Notes: generated from the letters alone by a model not told the origin. A stretch of 46,003 bases of DNA from Chloroflexota bacterium (GCA_028874175.1 JAPPLN010000107.1:1-46003); one strand, 5' to 3'. Counted from the stretch's first letter, positions 32,460 through 41,643 are shown. Numbers and translations are program-made.

Positions 32460-34043
32460 TCAGGGCGCGGGCGGCGTTGGAGGGCCGGCGCCTGTGCCAG
32501 ACTCGCTTGAGCCCCCGTAGCTCAGTGGACCAGAGCGACGGCCTTCTAAGCCGTGGGTCGCAGGTTCGAATCCTGCCGGGGGTGCCGTCGCGCCTTCGGC
32601 ACGCTTGGCAATGGCCGTGGCCAGCCCATCGAATATCCACGCGTGAATGGGGTACAAGGCGTACCAATAGAAGAAGCCGGCCAGGCCCTTCGGACCGAAC
32701 GCCGCCATCTGTTCCATGTGGGTCGATTCATCAGGTGCGGGCGTTAGCCTGAACTGAAGCCAAGCCCGACCCGGAAGCTTCATCTCAGCCCGCAGCCTAA
32801 TCAGGCGGTCGACTTCGAGATCCTCGACTCGCCAGAAGTCGATGGCATCGCCGATGCGCAGGTCATCGGGATGGCGCCGTCCTCGGCGAAGTCCGGCGCC
32901 GCCCAGAAGCCGATCCAGCATTCCGCGAATCCGCCACGTCCAGCTGGCGAAGTACCACCCCCTCGCCGCTCCAATGCCAGCGATCACCCGGTAGACGTCG
33001 CCGGCCGGGGCCGATATTCGACGGCTGCGGCGTTCGATGATCAGTCCTTGACTTGATTCGAGCACGACCTGCTGCCCACGCTCGGCCGCTGAGCCGGCCG
33101 CGTCGCTCCACGACGTATCTATGAGCCCCACGTCGAGGTCCTCTATCACTCGGTCTAATGCCGAGGCGTAGTTGAGAGGCTCGATGTGGGGAAAGAGCCT
33201 GCGCACACGATCATCCGTGACGACCACATCGTTGCGAAGCCCCTCCACAAGAGCCTTGGTGATGCCGGACGGAATGGGTGTGATCCAGTGAACCCAGTAG
33301 GACGACAAGCGTGGGGTTAGAACCGGAACGGGCAGCAGCAACCGTCGCAGACTTCGTGCGTTCGCATAGCCGAGAATCAACCCGCGATAGGTCGTGACGT
33401 CGCGACCACCAATCTCGACGATCTGCTCTTTGCTTTCGGACACTTCGAGCGACGCAACCAGGTAGGCCAGAACGTCGTCGACCGCGATGGGCTGGATCCG
33501 AGAGTAGATCCACCTGGGACAGACCATGACCGGGAGACGTTCCACGAGATAGCGAATCATCTCGAACGAGATGCTGCCCGAGCCGACGATTACGGCGGCC
33601 CGGAACTCGGTAACGGGAACCCCGCTTTCGCGAAGTGCGCGTCCCGTCTCGTGACGCGAGCGCAAGTGACGGGACAATTCGGCGGCCGGCTGACCGAGGC
33701 CTCCCAGGTAAATGATGCGCTGAACGCCAGCCTCCCGTGCCGCCGAACCGAAGGCGCGGGCTGCACGGACATCGAGATCGCCGAAGCTGGCTCCCCCGGA
33801 CATGCTGTGAATCAGGTAGTAGGCGGTCTCCACCCCTCGGAGCGCTATTGAAAGGTCTTGAGGATTAAGGGCGTCGCCGACTGCAACCTCCACCTGATTG
33901 GACCACGAGCGAGAACGCGCACGCGTGTGGCTTCGCACTAGAACGCGGACGCTGTGGCCCTCCTGAATCAGGCGAGGAACCAGGCGTCCGCCGATGTAGC
34001 CAGTCGCTCCGGTGACCAGGATCACGTCCGGACTCTCACTCAT
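32460..34043 (-). CDS. SDR-family NAD(P)-binding protein with DUF2867-type C-terminus (527 aa)
   Basis: An atypical/extended SDR with ILVTGATGYIGGRLV near residues 8-22 as cofactor site, an NmrA-like middle, and a C-terminal domain with the GARGWYFASWTWRIRGMLDRL block typical of DUF2867. Its function is unknown; relatives are annotated as NAD-dependent epimerases. ATG at 34043. The frame has no stop before the tRNA gene, so the last 40-odd residues are an antisense reading of tRNA-Arg (PAGFEPATHGLEGRRSGPLS) and flanking DNA. The true functional end is likely near residue 480. Confidence 0.85.
   Translation of the reverse strand: MSESPDVILVTGATGYIGGRLVPRLIQEGHSVRVLVRSHTRARSRSWSNQVEVAVGDALNPQDLSIALRGVETAYYLIHSMSGGASFGDLDVRAARAFGSAAREAGVQRIIYLGGLGQPAAELSRHLRSRHETGRALRESGVPVTEFRAAVIVGSGSISFEMIRYLVERLPVMVCPRWIYSRIQPIAVDDVLAYLVASLEVSESKEQIVEIGGRDVTTYRGLILGYANARSLRRLLLPVPVLTPRLSSYWVHWITPIPSGITKALVEGLRNDVVVTDDRVRRLFPHIEPLNYASALDRVIEDLDVGLIDTSWSDAAGSAAERGQQVVLESSQGLIIERRSRRISAPAGDVYRVIAGIGAARGWYFASWTWRIRGMLDRLLGGAGLRRGRRHPDDLRIGDAIDFWRVEDLEVDRLIRLRAEMKLPGRAWLQFRLTPAPDESTHMEQMAAFGPKGLAGFFYWYALYPIHAWIFDGLATAIAKRAEGATAPPAGFEPATHGLEGRRSGPLSYGGSSESGTGAGPPTPPAP
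32511..32584 (+). tRNA. tRNA-Arg, anticodon UCU
   Basis: A complete cloverleaf is visible. The acceptor stem is GCCCCCG with CGGGGGT (one G-U pair), the D stem GCTC/GAGC, the anticodon stem ACGGC/GCCGT around loop CTTCTAA (anticodon TCT at 32545-32547), a five-base variable loop, and the T arm GCAGG-TTCGAAT-CCTGC. The discriminator is G at 32584. CCA is not encoded. It reads AGA codons. It lies antisense inside the end of the SDR gene at 32460-34043. Confidence 0.95.
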
Positions 34044-34223
34044 TCATCTTGATCTTCATCAATCGTAGTCGTGGCACCGACCGCAGCTTTGTGGTCTTGC
34101 CCACGATGTCACTGAGGCACTCGACCGGTGAATCGTGCGTGCGCGACAACTCGCTGAATGATCTTGCGAGACCGGACGGCGCAGGAGCCGCCCGCCGCCG
34201 ACCCGGTCAGGCCCCGCGCCGGT

Positions 34224-35330
34224 CTACGTGATCACCTGGGCTTCGTGGGCACTCTCATAGTCGGTCAGCACCTCTCGTCCCTGTTCGGTGACAAGGACGA
34301 GGTCCTCGATGTGGTAGCCGGCGACACCTGGGTCCAGGTAGGCGGGTTCGATACAGAGGACCATGCCCGGCTGCAGCGGTTCGTCGGTGTCGGGCTTGAG
34401 CATGGGGTATTCGTGGAGACCCAGACCGAGCCCATGCCCGATGTGCGCCAGTTGGAACGGTAGTCCGACTCTCCGGTAGGCGGCCTGGCACGCGGAATAC
34501 AGTTCACCGACCAGGAGACCGGGACGAATAGCATCAAGCGTTTCGACGTGGGTCTGATACAGCCGACTGTAGATGTCCAGCTGCCGAGGGCTCGGCTCGC
34601 CGACGAAGGCCGTTCTGGCCAGGTCCGACCAGTAGCCGACGAAGTTGCCGGCGACGTCCGTGTGAAGTACGTGGCCGGATTCGAGGCGCGTTGCTCCAGG
34701 GCGCGCGTGCCACTCGAAGGACCGAGTTCCGGTGCCAAGGAACATGAAGTTCAAGACATCGGCCCCGGCCGCGGTCACGCCGGCGGTGATGTCGTCCGCG
34801 ACCTTCTTTTCAGGTTCGCCGACGGATGCTCTTTCGAAGGCGCCGCGGATCGCGCGTTCGGTCACGTGCCCGGCTGTGGCAAGGGCGTCGACTTCATCCG
34901 GCGTCTTGATCATCCGGGCGCGGTCCATCAGATCACCGCAGTCAACTAGCGTTGCACCGGGGAGCCGTTCGCGTAATTGGTTGACATAACCAGCTGGCAG
35001 GGAATGCAGCTCAAGGCCCAGTCGTCCCCTGGCAAGCCCCTTTTCGGCGATGACGTCCGCCAGGAGATCCACGGGCGAAGTCACAAATTCCGTATAGCTC
35101 CGCATGTCGTCGATTCGGCAGTCGTCCCGGCAGGCGACGTCTTCGCCCTTGCATACGACGATCGCCGGAACACCCCCCGCCGGCCACAGGAGCAGCGCGA
35201 GCCGGTCGGGAATGAGGCGCTGCATGACCATACGGGCGCCGGACAGGTAGGAGACGTTCTCAAGAGAACTGGCGATTAGGGCATCCATTCCAGATTCGGC
35301 GAGAAGGGCTTCGAAGCGGTGAAGGTTCAT
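34224..35330 (-). CDS. M24 family metallopeptidase, Xaa-Pro dipeptidase type (368 aa)
   Basis: A pita-bread-fold dinuclear metallopeptidase. The N-terminal creatinase-like domain covers about residues 1-140. The five metal ligands are D225 (HTDVAG), D236 (WSDLART), H299 (IGHGLG), E328 (IEPAY) and E342 (HIEDLVLV). Prolidase and creatinase/ectoine hydrolase relatives share this set. ATG at 35330. It stands between the SDR gene and the acetyltransferase gene on the same strand, with no functional link evident. Confidence 0.92.
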   Translation of the reverse strand: MNLHRFEALLAESGMDALIASSLENVSYLSGARMVMQRLIPDRLALLLWPAGGVPAIVVCKGEDVACRDDCRIDDMRSYTEFVTSPVDLLADVIAEKGLARGRLGLELHSLPAGYVNQLRERLPGATLVDCGDLMDRARMIKTPDEVDALATAGHVTERAIRGAFERASVGEPEKKVADDITAGVTAAGADVLNFMFLGTGTRSFEWHARPGATRLESGHVLHTDVAGNFVGYWSDLARTAFVGEPSPRQLDIYSRLYQTHVETLDAIRPGLLVGELYSACQAAYRRVGLPFQLAHIGHGLGLGLHEYPMLKPDTDEPLQPGMVLCIEPAYLDPGVAGYHIEDLVLVTEQGREVLTDYESAHEAQVIT

Positions 35331-35391
35331 TTCGCGTCGCTCCTACGCAGGGCCTGGTTCGTGTGGCCCGGTGGCGATGACTGCTCCAGGA

Positions 35392-35991
35392 CTAAACGTT
35401 GACATCTTGGGCTTTCTTGGCACTTGGGTCCGCGCCACTGTCTGCCCGCAGCGCCCATTCGTCGCGAAACACGGCGTAGTACACAAGGTCCACGTGTTCG
35501 TCTCGCATTTTCCAATGGCCGCGTAGGACGCCCTCGCGCGTCATGCCCAGCCTTTCCATCACGCGCCAGGACCCCTTGTTGTCCACGTGCGCGCGCGCGT
35601 ACACCTTGTGCAACCCGAATCGACGAAAGCCCCAGTCGACAACCGCACGAGCGGCCTCGGTGGCGAGCCCATGTCCCCACCAGCGACGGCCCAGCAGGTA
35701 GCCCAACTCGCCGGTTTCGTGCTCCGAGTTCACGTGCAGGCTGAGGCCTCCGATTACCCGCGGTCCGTACACAATGGCGAACTCCGCATCCCTGGACCAG
35801 TTGGTTCGAATCTGGCGATTGACGAAACCCAGCGCGTCTTCGCGCGTATAGGGGTCCGGCAGCGGCCGAAACCGAGCGACCTCAGGATCGGATGCGTAGG
35901 CGCAGACGTCGTCGACATCGGTGAACTCGAACGGCCGCAACAGCAGGCGGGCGGTTCGGAGGACGACTGGCTTGTTCCGGTGCTGACTCAT
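35392..35991 (-). CDS. GNAT acetyltransferase, RimJ/RimL type (199 aa)
   Basis: A GCN5-related N-acetyltransferase. It begins VVLRTARLLLRPFEFTD, the standard opening of the RimJ/RimL group, and has the acetyl-CoA site GELGYLLGRRWWGHGLATEA (about 92-111), and LHKVYARAHVDNKGSWRVMERLGM. Substrate is unknown; protein N-termini or small amines are typical. ATG at 35991 follows GGAAGTG by five bases. Confidence 0.9.
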   Translation of the reverse strand: MSQHRNKPVVLRTARLLLRPFEFTDVDDVCAYASDPEVARFRPLPDPYTREDALGFVNRQIRTNWSRDAEFAIVYGPRVIGGLSLHVNSEHETGELGYLLGRRWWGHGLATEAARAVVDWGFRRFGLHKVYARAHVDNKGSWRVMERLGMTREGVLRGHWKMRDEHVDLVYYAVFRDEWALRADSGADPSAKKAQDVNV

Positions 35992-36259
35992 TCAATCACT
36001 TCCGGTTGCTCGACCGGACGTGAGGCGGGGCCAAACTCGAAGCTGAGGCTGTTCCTCACCATGGCGTCACATCTGGCCGAAGCTGCGCGTGGTGCCGTGC
36101 CGTTTGACGGCCCCAACCAGTGTGGCGGATCAGTTGAATGGATGGGGCAGGCCGCGACGGGTTCTGAAAGATCTGACCCTGAATGCGGCGGCAAGACGGG
36201 AGCGGCGACGGGATCCGTGTTTTGACGATTGGTCGGATGCGGCGGTGCGTGGTGTTCGG

Positions 36260-36850
36260 CTACGACGTACGACGAAAAACGCGCGTAAGCGGGACGACGA
36301 GGTTGTGCGTCAGGGTTCGGATGCGCTGAAACCGACGGTAGAGGCCGATATAGGTAAAGACCAGCATGATGAGGTAGCCGGGCCAGTTGAGGACAAAGCC
36401 GATAAGGGCCTGCATGAGCTCCACGGGTCCGTCACCGGTAGCCCCGCTGGAGAGGGCGGCCACGAAGAAGAAGGGCAGCATGACCAGGGCCCCTACGACA
36501 ATTTGTCCAAACAGGCCGACGATGGGCAGGAAGATGACATACAGGACGGCGCGGATACGACGCATGACGCGGTCAACGCCGTAGTCCTCGACGCGACCTT
36601 CGCGGCGGTCCTGGTAGGCGTCGAAGCCGCAATGGCGGCAGGTGGGCGAACGGGCAGCGATGTGACGCCCGCAGTTGGTACAGGTAATGGTGCCCACAGG
36701 TTGATGCCTTGTGCCGGCGGCCGTCTGATTTTGACTCGTCAAGCGGGCTTGGACAAGCGGGCGCGCCTGTGGGCCTAGGGGCACGTCCAGCCATCTGCCT
36801 TGGCTGACCTGAATCGTCGCAGGGCGCTGTCGCTTACGGATGCGCGCCAT
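36260..36850 (-). CDS. Zinc-ribbon membrane protein (about 196 aa)
   Basis: No named family is recognised. A central zinc ribbon has CTNC and CRHC separated by ten residues (CTNCGRHIAARSPTCRHCG). Two hydrophobic stretches follow (VLYVIFLPIVGLFGQIVVGALVML and a second ending IMLVFTYIGLY), giving at least two membrane segments with a basic C-terminus. The start is uncertain. The ATG at 36850 is used because the longer frame to 36976 would place it 13 bases from the divergent FAH gene. The N-terminal 70 residues are basic and low in structure. Confidence 0.6.
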   Translation of the reverse strand: MARIRKRQRPATIQVSQGRWLDVPLGPQARPLVQARLTSQNQTAAGTRHQPVGTITCTNCGRHIAARSPTCRHCGFDAYQDRREGRVEDYGVDRVMRRIRAVLYVIFLPIVGLFGQIVVGALVMLPFFFVAALSSGATGDGPVELMQALIGFVLNWPGYLIMLVFTYIGLYRRFQRIRTLTHNLVVPLTRVFRRTS

Positions 36851-36989
36851 CGTCCGAAGTCGTGGGGGACAATTGTCTTCGGCAGCTCGTACGCGGTAAG
36901 TCTGGGGCTGGGCGACATCGCTCAGGATTCCCCGTAACGGGCGCCTTTTCATCCGCACGACGGGTTCATGAGGCACGAGGAGGCTAGCG

Positions 36990-37814
36990 ATGAAGATCGT
37001 CCGCTTTGGAACGGATGCCGGGCCAGCCTATGGCTCGCTTGACGAGAACGGGTCGGTTTTTGCCATCAGCGGGAACATCTTCAGCGACTTTGACGTCGGC
37101 GAGCGCGTCGCGGACCTTGACGACTTGGACCTCGTGGCGCCCGTGGACCCGCCGAAGCTGATCGGGGTTGGCGGCAACTATCTCGAGCACCTCCACGAAG
37201 GTGGCGACGATGTGTTCGTTCCGCAGTTCCCTATGGTTTTTCAACTTCCATCGACATCCGTGATCGGCCCAGGCGATCCCATCGTGATTCCCGACAAGGC
37301 GGGCTTTACGCACGCCGTCAGCAATCCCGATCTGCAGAACGAACCGTTCAGCCCGGTGGACTACGAGTCCGAACTGGTCGCCGTGATCGGTAAGCCGTGC
37401 CACCGCATCGACCCGGACAAGGCGCTGGACTATGTCCTGGGCTACAGCTGCGGCAACGACGTGAGCGCGCGCCCCTTGCAATTGGCCGAGATGGCCACTG
37501 GGGTGCTGATGCTTGGCAAGGGCTTGGAGACGTTCAAGCCCCTGGGTCCCGTGATCGCGACCGACCTGGACCCGACGAATCTGAGGCTGCGGGGGCGACA
37601 CAACGGCGTAGTGACGCAGGACACAAACACGTCCGACTTGCTCTTCAGCGTGGCTTCACTGGTTGCGTACCTGGCGCAGGCGATCCGGCTGGAGCCCGGC
37701 GACTGCATCTACACGGGCACGCCCTCGGGCGGTGGCTCGCTGGAGCCGGGAGACACGATCGAGGTTGAAATCGACGGCATCGGCGTGCTGAGCAATCCGG
37801 TGGTAGCAGGCTAG
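36990..37814 (+). CDS. Fumarylacetoacetate hydrolase family protein (274 aa)
   Basis: An FAH-fold enzyme, which usually cleaves or isomerises 2,4-diketo or beta-keto acids with a divalent metal. Metal ligands are E126 and E128 in DYESELV and D157 in GNDVSAR. The conserved TGTPSGGG block near the C-terminus is present. A 15-residue stretch (about 107-121) between strand and DYESE is longer than usual. The ATG at 36990 follows GAGGAGG. It converges on the enolase-superfamily gene with 12 bp between stops. In non-phosphorylative sugar-acid routes this hydrolase often follows such a dehydratase. Confidence 0.9.
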   Translation: MKIVRFGTDAGPAYGSLDENGSVFAISGNIFSDFDVGERVADLDDLDLVAPVDPPKLIGVGGNYLEHLHEGGDDVFVPQFPMVFQLPSTSVIGPGDPIVIPDKAGFTHAVSNPDLQNEPFSPVDYESELVAVIGKPCHRIDPDKALDYVLGYSCGNDVSARPLQLAEMATGVLMLGKGLETFKPLGPVIATDLDPTNLRLRGRHNGVVTQDTNTSDLLFSVASLVAYLAQAIRLEPGDCIYTGTPSGGGSLEPGDTIEVEIDGIGVLSNPVVAG

Positions 37815-37826
37815 CGGGCGGTACGG

Positions 37827-38927
37827 CTAGGACCGGCTCCCGTCCACGCGACGCTCGGCCAGCCAATCCTCCCGGTATTCCAGGCCGAATCCGGGGCGGT
37901 CGGGAACCTGGACCATGCCATCCAGAATGCGGATGGGTTCCACCCAGCACTCGTCGTGGGTGGTGCCGCTGGCTTCGAGATAGATGCTGTTGGTCATGGC
38001 GGCGAGCAGCTGTGCGTTGTGCTGCCAGCCGCTGTGAGTGGCGATCCGCACGTTGTAGGCGTCGGCCAGGGCAGCCGTTTCCATGATCTCCATCACACCG
38101 CCCGCGCGGCGGGCGTCCGGCTGCAGGATGTCGACACCACGCTTCTCAAGCAGGTCGAGCACCGCGTGCTTGCCGTAGATGTTTTCGCCGGTAGCGATGG
38201 GGACCGAAACGGCGGCACGGAGTTCGCCGTACTCGGTGTTCATCCAGGGGCGCAGGGGTTCCTCGTACCAATAGATGTCGTAGGGCTCGTAGGCGTTGCC
38301 GCGGCGGATTGCTTCGTCGACAGGGTGGATCTGATTGGCGTCGACCATGACGTGGACCTGCGGGCCGAGCGCGTTGCGGACGGCTTCGAGACGGCGCAGG
38401 TCGTCCGCCAAATTGGGCGCGCCGACCTTGATCTTGACGGCACGGTAGCCGGCGTCGATGGCCTGCTGACAGCGAGCGACCAGTTCGTCTACCGGGAAGT
38501 TAAGCCATCCGACCATGCCGTAGGCCGGAATCTCGGTCCGGTACTGGCCAAGTAGTTGCGCCACCGAGGCATCTCGGGCCTTGCCGAGAATGTCCCACAC
38601 GCAGTAATCGATAACTGAGATGCCAAAGACGCCAAGGCCGCTGACGCCGTAGTACTCGGTCTGGTCGAACAGATGGCGTCGCAGCCGGCGGGGCATGGAG
38701 GCGTCCTGGCCGACGACGAGTTTTCGCATCTCGACTTCGAACAGCTGGCGCGTGAGTTCGCCGCCGTAGCCGGCAATGCTGAGCGTATAGGTGCCGTAGA
38801 TACCGCTCTCGGTGTGCAGGCGAACAACGAGGTCGCGGCCCGAGGCGATGCGGTGGATCGAGTCTTCGATAATCCGCAACGGCCCCGGCTGCTGGACGAC
38901 GATGGTCTCGAGCTCGGTGATTCGCAT
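37827..38927 (-). CDS. Mandelate racemase/enolase superfamily dehydratase (366 aa)
   Basis: An enolase-superfamily enzyme of the mandelate racemase subgroup, probably an acid-sugar dehydratase. The capping domain is about residues 1-130. Catalytic bases are K165-x-K167 (VKIKVG), metal ligands D196 (VDANQ), E222 (YEEP) and E248 (ATGE), and the His/Asp dyad is H298 (ATHSGW) with D271 (QPDARR). All expected residues are present. ATG at 38927. The neighbouring FAH and MDR genes make a sugar-acid breakdown route likely. Confidence 0.92.
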   Translation of the reverse strand: MRITELETIVVQQPGPLRIIEDSIHRIASGRDLVVRLHTESGIYGTYTLSIAGYGGELTRQLFEVEMRKLVVGQDASMPRRLRRHLFDQTEYYGVSGLGVFGISVIDYCVWDILGKARDASVAQLLGQYRTEIPAYGMVGWLNFPVDELVARCQQAIDAGYRAVKIKVGAPNLADDLRRLEAVRNALGPQVHVMVDANQIHPVDEAIRRGNAYEPYDIYWYEEPLRPWMNTEYGELRAAVSVPIATGENIYGKHAVLDLLEKRGVDILQPDARRAGGVMEIMETAALADAYNVRIATHSGWQHNAQLLAAMTNSIYLEASGTTHDECWVEPIRILDGMVQVPDRPGFGLEYREDWLAERRVDGSRS

Positions 38928-39118
38928 ATGGCCTCGCAGCTGCTCGGCATACGAGCCGAGGGCACCCGTTCGAGTGATGCAGTCTAGGCGGTCATCGCGA
39001 ACTCATCACGGTCGATAGTCGTCAAACAGGCCGTGCGTACGCCGGGCGTTCCGGGTCGGCGGTGTCACATCTGCGCGGAATGGGACGATGTGGAACCACT
39101 CCAATTGGAGGGTCGGTG

Positions 39119-40144
39119 ATGCCGACTATTGACGTGCCCCGCGTGGCGTTTGTGGGTTCGGGCCGGGTTGAAATCGACTCGGTGGCAGTCTCTGATCCGC
39201 TGCCAAACCAGATTCGAGTCCGCACGACGCAGTCGCTGATCAGCGCCGGCTCGGAACGCAACAGCTTTGAGTTGGCCGGCGCCGAAGGCCGTCGACCGGG
39301 ATATTCGAGCGTCGGGGTTGTGGACGCGGTCGGGCGGGAGGTGGCCGGCTATCGCGAAGGCGACCGCGTATATGCGACCGCTCCGCACCAGGGTGCGCAC
39401 CTGGTTGAAGTGGATAGGCCGCGGGTGGTCGACCGAAAGGAGCGCTACCCACCGCCCAGGATTCCCAGGACGGTGACGGACGTGCAGGCCACATTTCTCT
39501 CGCTAGCCGACGTGGCGCTGCATGGCGTGCGTCGCGGGCGACCGTACATCGGGGACGCGGTTGCGGTCTTCGGCCAGGGCGTGGTTGGTCAACTGGTGAC
39601 GCAGTTCGCGCGCATGGTGAATCCCTATCCGCTGATCGGGATCGACCTGGTTGACGAGCGGCTGGAACTGGCTCGGCGGAGTGGCGCAACGCATACGGTC
39701 AACGCAAGCCGCGAGGACGGCGTGGCCCGGGTGATCGAATTGACAGGCGGAGAAGGCGCCCGGGTTGTGTTCATGGTCACGCGCACGCCGTCGATCCTGC
39801 CGGATTGCATGCGGGCTACGGCGGCGGGAGGAACGGTGACACTCACCGGTAGTCCGCCCGGTGCGGTGGAGATTCGCCTCCAGGAAGAACTCCTACGCAA
39901 GGAGCTGACTATTACCGGCACGTACCAGACGCGGCTGTACCCGCTGATCGCGTACCACATGCAACGCTGGACGCGGCCGGCCAATCGTGCCTACATCTAT
40001 GAACTAATGGGCCGCGGCGGCCTGGCCGTTGATCACCTCGTTTCGCACCACGTGCCGTACACGCATGCCCAGGAGATGTACGCGATGATCGCGCGAGGCC
40101 CGGTCGGTTGGACCGGCATCGTGCTTGACTGGAGCGAGGCCTAG
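39119..40144 (+). CDS. Zinc-binding-dehydrogenase-like MDR oxidoreductase (341 aa)
   Basis: A medium-chain dehydrogenase/reductase with Rossmann motif G152-Q-G-V-V-G157. The position of the usual catalytic zinc cysteine holds ISAGSER (41-47), as in a branch of sugar-cluster MDR proteins without the standard Cys. So zinc use is unclear. The ATG at 39119 was chosen since GGAGGG (39107-39112) lies six bases upstream. A hairpin at 40158-40193 follows. It may oxidise a sugar or sugar-acid hydroxyl. Confidence 0.85.
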   Translation: MPTIDVPRVAFVGSGRVEIDSVAVSDPLPNQIRVRTTQSLISAGSERNSFELAGAEGRRPGYSSVGVVDAVGREVAGYREGDRVYATAPHQGAHLVEVDRPRVVDRKERYPPPRIPRTVTDVQATFLSLADVALHGVRRGRPYIGDAVAVFGQGVVGQLVTQFARMVNPYPLIGIDLVDERLELARRSGATHTVNASREDGVARVIELTGGEGARVVFMVTRTPSILPDCMRATAAGGTVTLTGSPPGAVEIRLQEELLRKELTITGTYQTRLYPLIAYHMQRWTRPANRAYIYELMGRGGLAVDHLVSHHVPYTHAQEMYAMIARGPVGWTGIVLDWSEA

Positions 40145-40157
40145 AGCCAGCCGATTC

Positions 40158-40193
40158 GGGCGGCGGCCGCCATGAGTCGAGGCCGCGCCGCCC
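40158..40193. terminator. Hairpin between convergent MDR and Gfo/Idh genes
   Basis: An eight-pair stem (GGGCGGCG with CGCCGCCC) closes a 20-base loop in the 62-bp gap between two converging genes. It could serve as a bidirectional stop, although there is no T run on either side. Confidence 0.45.
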
Positions 40194-40206
40194 TCGCAGG
40201 TCGAAA

Positions 40207-41496
40207 TCAGTCCGCCGGCAAGCGGGGCATCCAGTCGGGACGGGGGAGGCGACCTTCGAAGCTGTAGTACGGGTCGTCGCGGTCGAGCGGCAATTGGACA
40301 GTCGACGCGGTGGCGGCGGACTTGTAGATGGCGCGAGTAAGTTCGACGTGCTGCCGCGCGATGGTCTGGGGGAACGGGATGGGCCGACCCTCGAGAATGC
40401 AGCTGGCCCAGAGCCGGCTCTGATGGAGCTGGCTGGGGGCCTCAGGGAGGTCCTCGAGACCTTCGCCCAGGGCTTCCAACTCGGCAACCACACCCGGGGT
40501 GTTGGTGGAACCGAACGAAAGGGTGTGCTTGAACACGCTTTCGCGGCCGGTGTTCAGCAGGACCGTGGGCTGGCCCCAGCCCAGATGTTCGTGGGTCACG
40601 ACCATTGAGGCGTTCTGGCCCACGAACTCCCAGCGCGTCTGCTCGGTCCGGGGATGCTCGTGATGCAGCAAGGATCCCTGCACGATGCCCACCGCCCCGT
40701 TGGCATAGCGGACCAGCGCCAGGCTGTAGCTATCGTGCTCGATTTCGCGCAAGAATCCGCCGGAGTAGGCCGTGACTTCCACGATGGGTGAGCCAAGAGC
40801 GAAAAGGAAGGGCTCGATGACATAGCGGCCGTGGTGGAAGACCGCGCCGCCGCCCTCGGTGTCGAACTTTCCGTGCCAGCCACCCATGTAGTAGGACTGC
40901 TGGTGGTACCAGTTGATCTCGATCTTGGCCACAGCCAGCGGCCCCATAAGGCCGCTCTCGATCGCTCGCCGCGCGTGCTGCAAGCCTCGGGTATAGCGGC
41001 CGCCGCATTGCGAAACGTAAGTCACACCGGCTTCTTCGACGGCGGCCAGGATTTCGTCCGCTTCCTGCACGCTCTTGGCCATGGGGCCTTCGGTGAAGAC
41101 GTGCTTGCCGGCTCGCGCGGCGGCCACGACCGGAACGCCGCGGATGGGCGGGGTGGTGAGAACGGCGACGGCGTCGATCTCGGGATCGCTGAGGAGTGCC
41201 TCGTGCCCGTCATACGTCCGGATGTCGTTGTCAGCCGCGGCCTGGGCGTGAACCGCCATCTGCCGGGCAGCTTCCCGAGACTCTTCGTCTCGAGCGTTAA
41301 TCGCCAGGGCGCGCTGGCGAGCGGCTTCGGCGGTGTACGCCTCGTGGATGGCCTGAGCGCGGTCTTCGGCCAGATTGGGATAGAGATCGGCCGTGGCCAC
41401 CACCTGGGCTAGGTCGGTCATGCCCGCGTAGATGTCGGTGTACAGCCGAGAGATTCCGCCGCAGCCGATGAATCCGACTTTGAGCTTGCGGTCCAT
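40207..41496 (-). CDS. Gfo/Idh/MocA family protein with altered catalytic motifs (429 aa)
   Basis: The N-terminal Rossmann domain has VGFIGCGGISRL (7-18). An Ala/Glu/Arg-rich helical insert fills about residues 45-92. In most members the motif EKP holds the catalytic lysine; here it reads E136-G137-P138. The second motif, usually G-x-H-x-x-D, reads G-R-Y225-V-I-E. So both common catalytic residues are missing. Substrate and even activity are open. The ATG at 41496 was chosen over the longer frame to 41580, as the fold begins directly after it. Confidence 0.85.
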   Translation of the reverse strand: MDRKLKVGFIGCGGISRLYTDIYAGMTDLAQVVATADLYPNLAEDRAQAIHEAYTAEAARQRALAINARDEESREAARQMAVHAQAAADNDIRTYDGHEALLSDPEIDAVAVLTTPPIRGVPVVAAARAGKHVFTEGPMAKSVQEADEILAAVEEAGVTYVSQCGGRYTRGLQHARRAIESGLMGPLAVAKIEINWYHQQSYYMGGWHGKFDTEGGGAVFHHGRYVIEPFLFALGSPIVEVTAYSGGFLREIEHDSYSLALVRYANGAVGIVQGSLLHHEHPRTEQTRWEFVGQNASMVVTHEHLGWGQPTVLLNTGRESVFKHTLSFGSTNTPGVVAELEALGEGLEDLPEAPSQLHQSRLWASCILEGRPIPFPQTIARQHVELTRAIYKSAATASTVQLPLDRDDPYYSFEGRLPRPDWMPRLPAD

Positions 41497-41598
41497 GTAC
41501 CTGTGCTCCAGCCGAGGGGGTGGCGGGATGGTATATGAATCAGGGATGGATGGTGGCCAGGTCGAAGCGCGCGACGGCACAGCGGCGTAGCATACGGG

Positions 41599-41624
41599 GC
41601 CGCTCCCCGTTCGGCCGGAGCGGC
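41599..41624 (+). promoter_or_regulatory. Hairpin in leader of the DegT-type gene
   Basis: GCCGCTCC and GGAGCGGC form an eight-pair stem with a ten-base loop ending 19 bases before the aminotransferase start. It could be an operator for a regulator acting on the divergent pair or an mRNA leader structure; neither is proven. Confidence 0.35.
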
Positions 41625-41643
41625 GGCGGAAGGAGCCTCAGGC

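Noticed and set aside
34044..34223. 60-codon open frame between the SDR and M24 genes
   Set aside because: No domain, no ribosome site, odd composition; the gap is short enough to be plain intergenic DNA.
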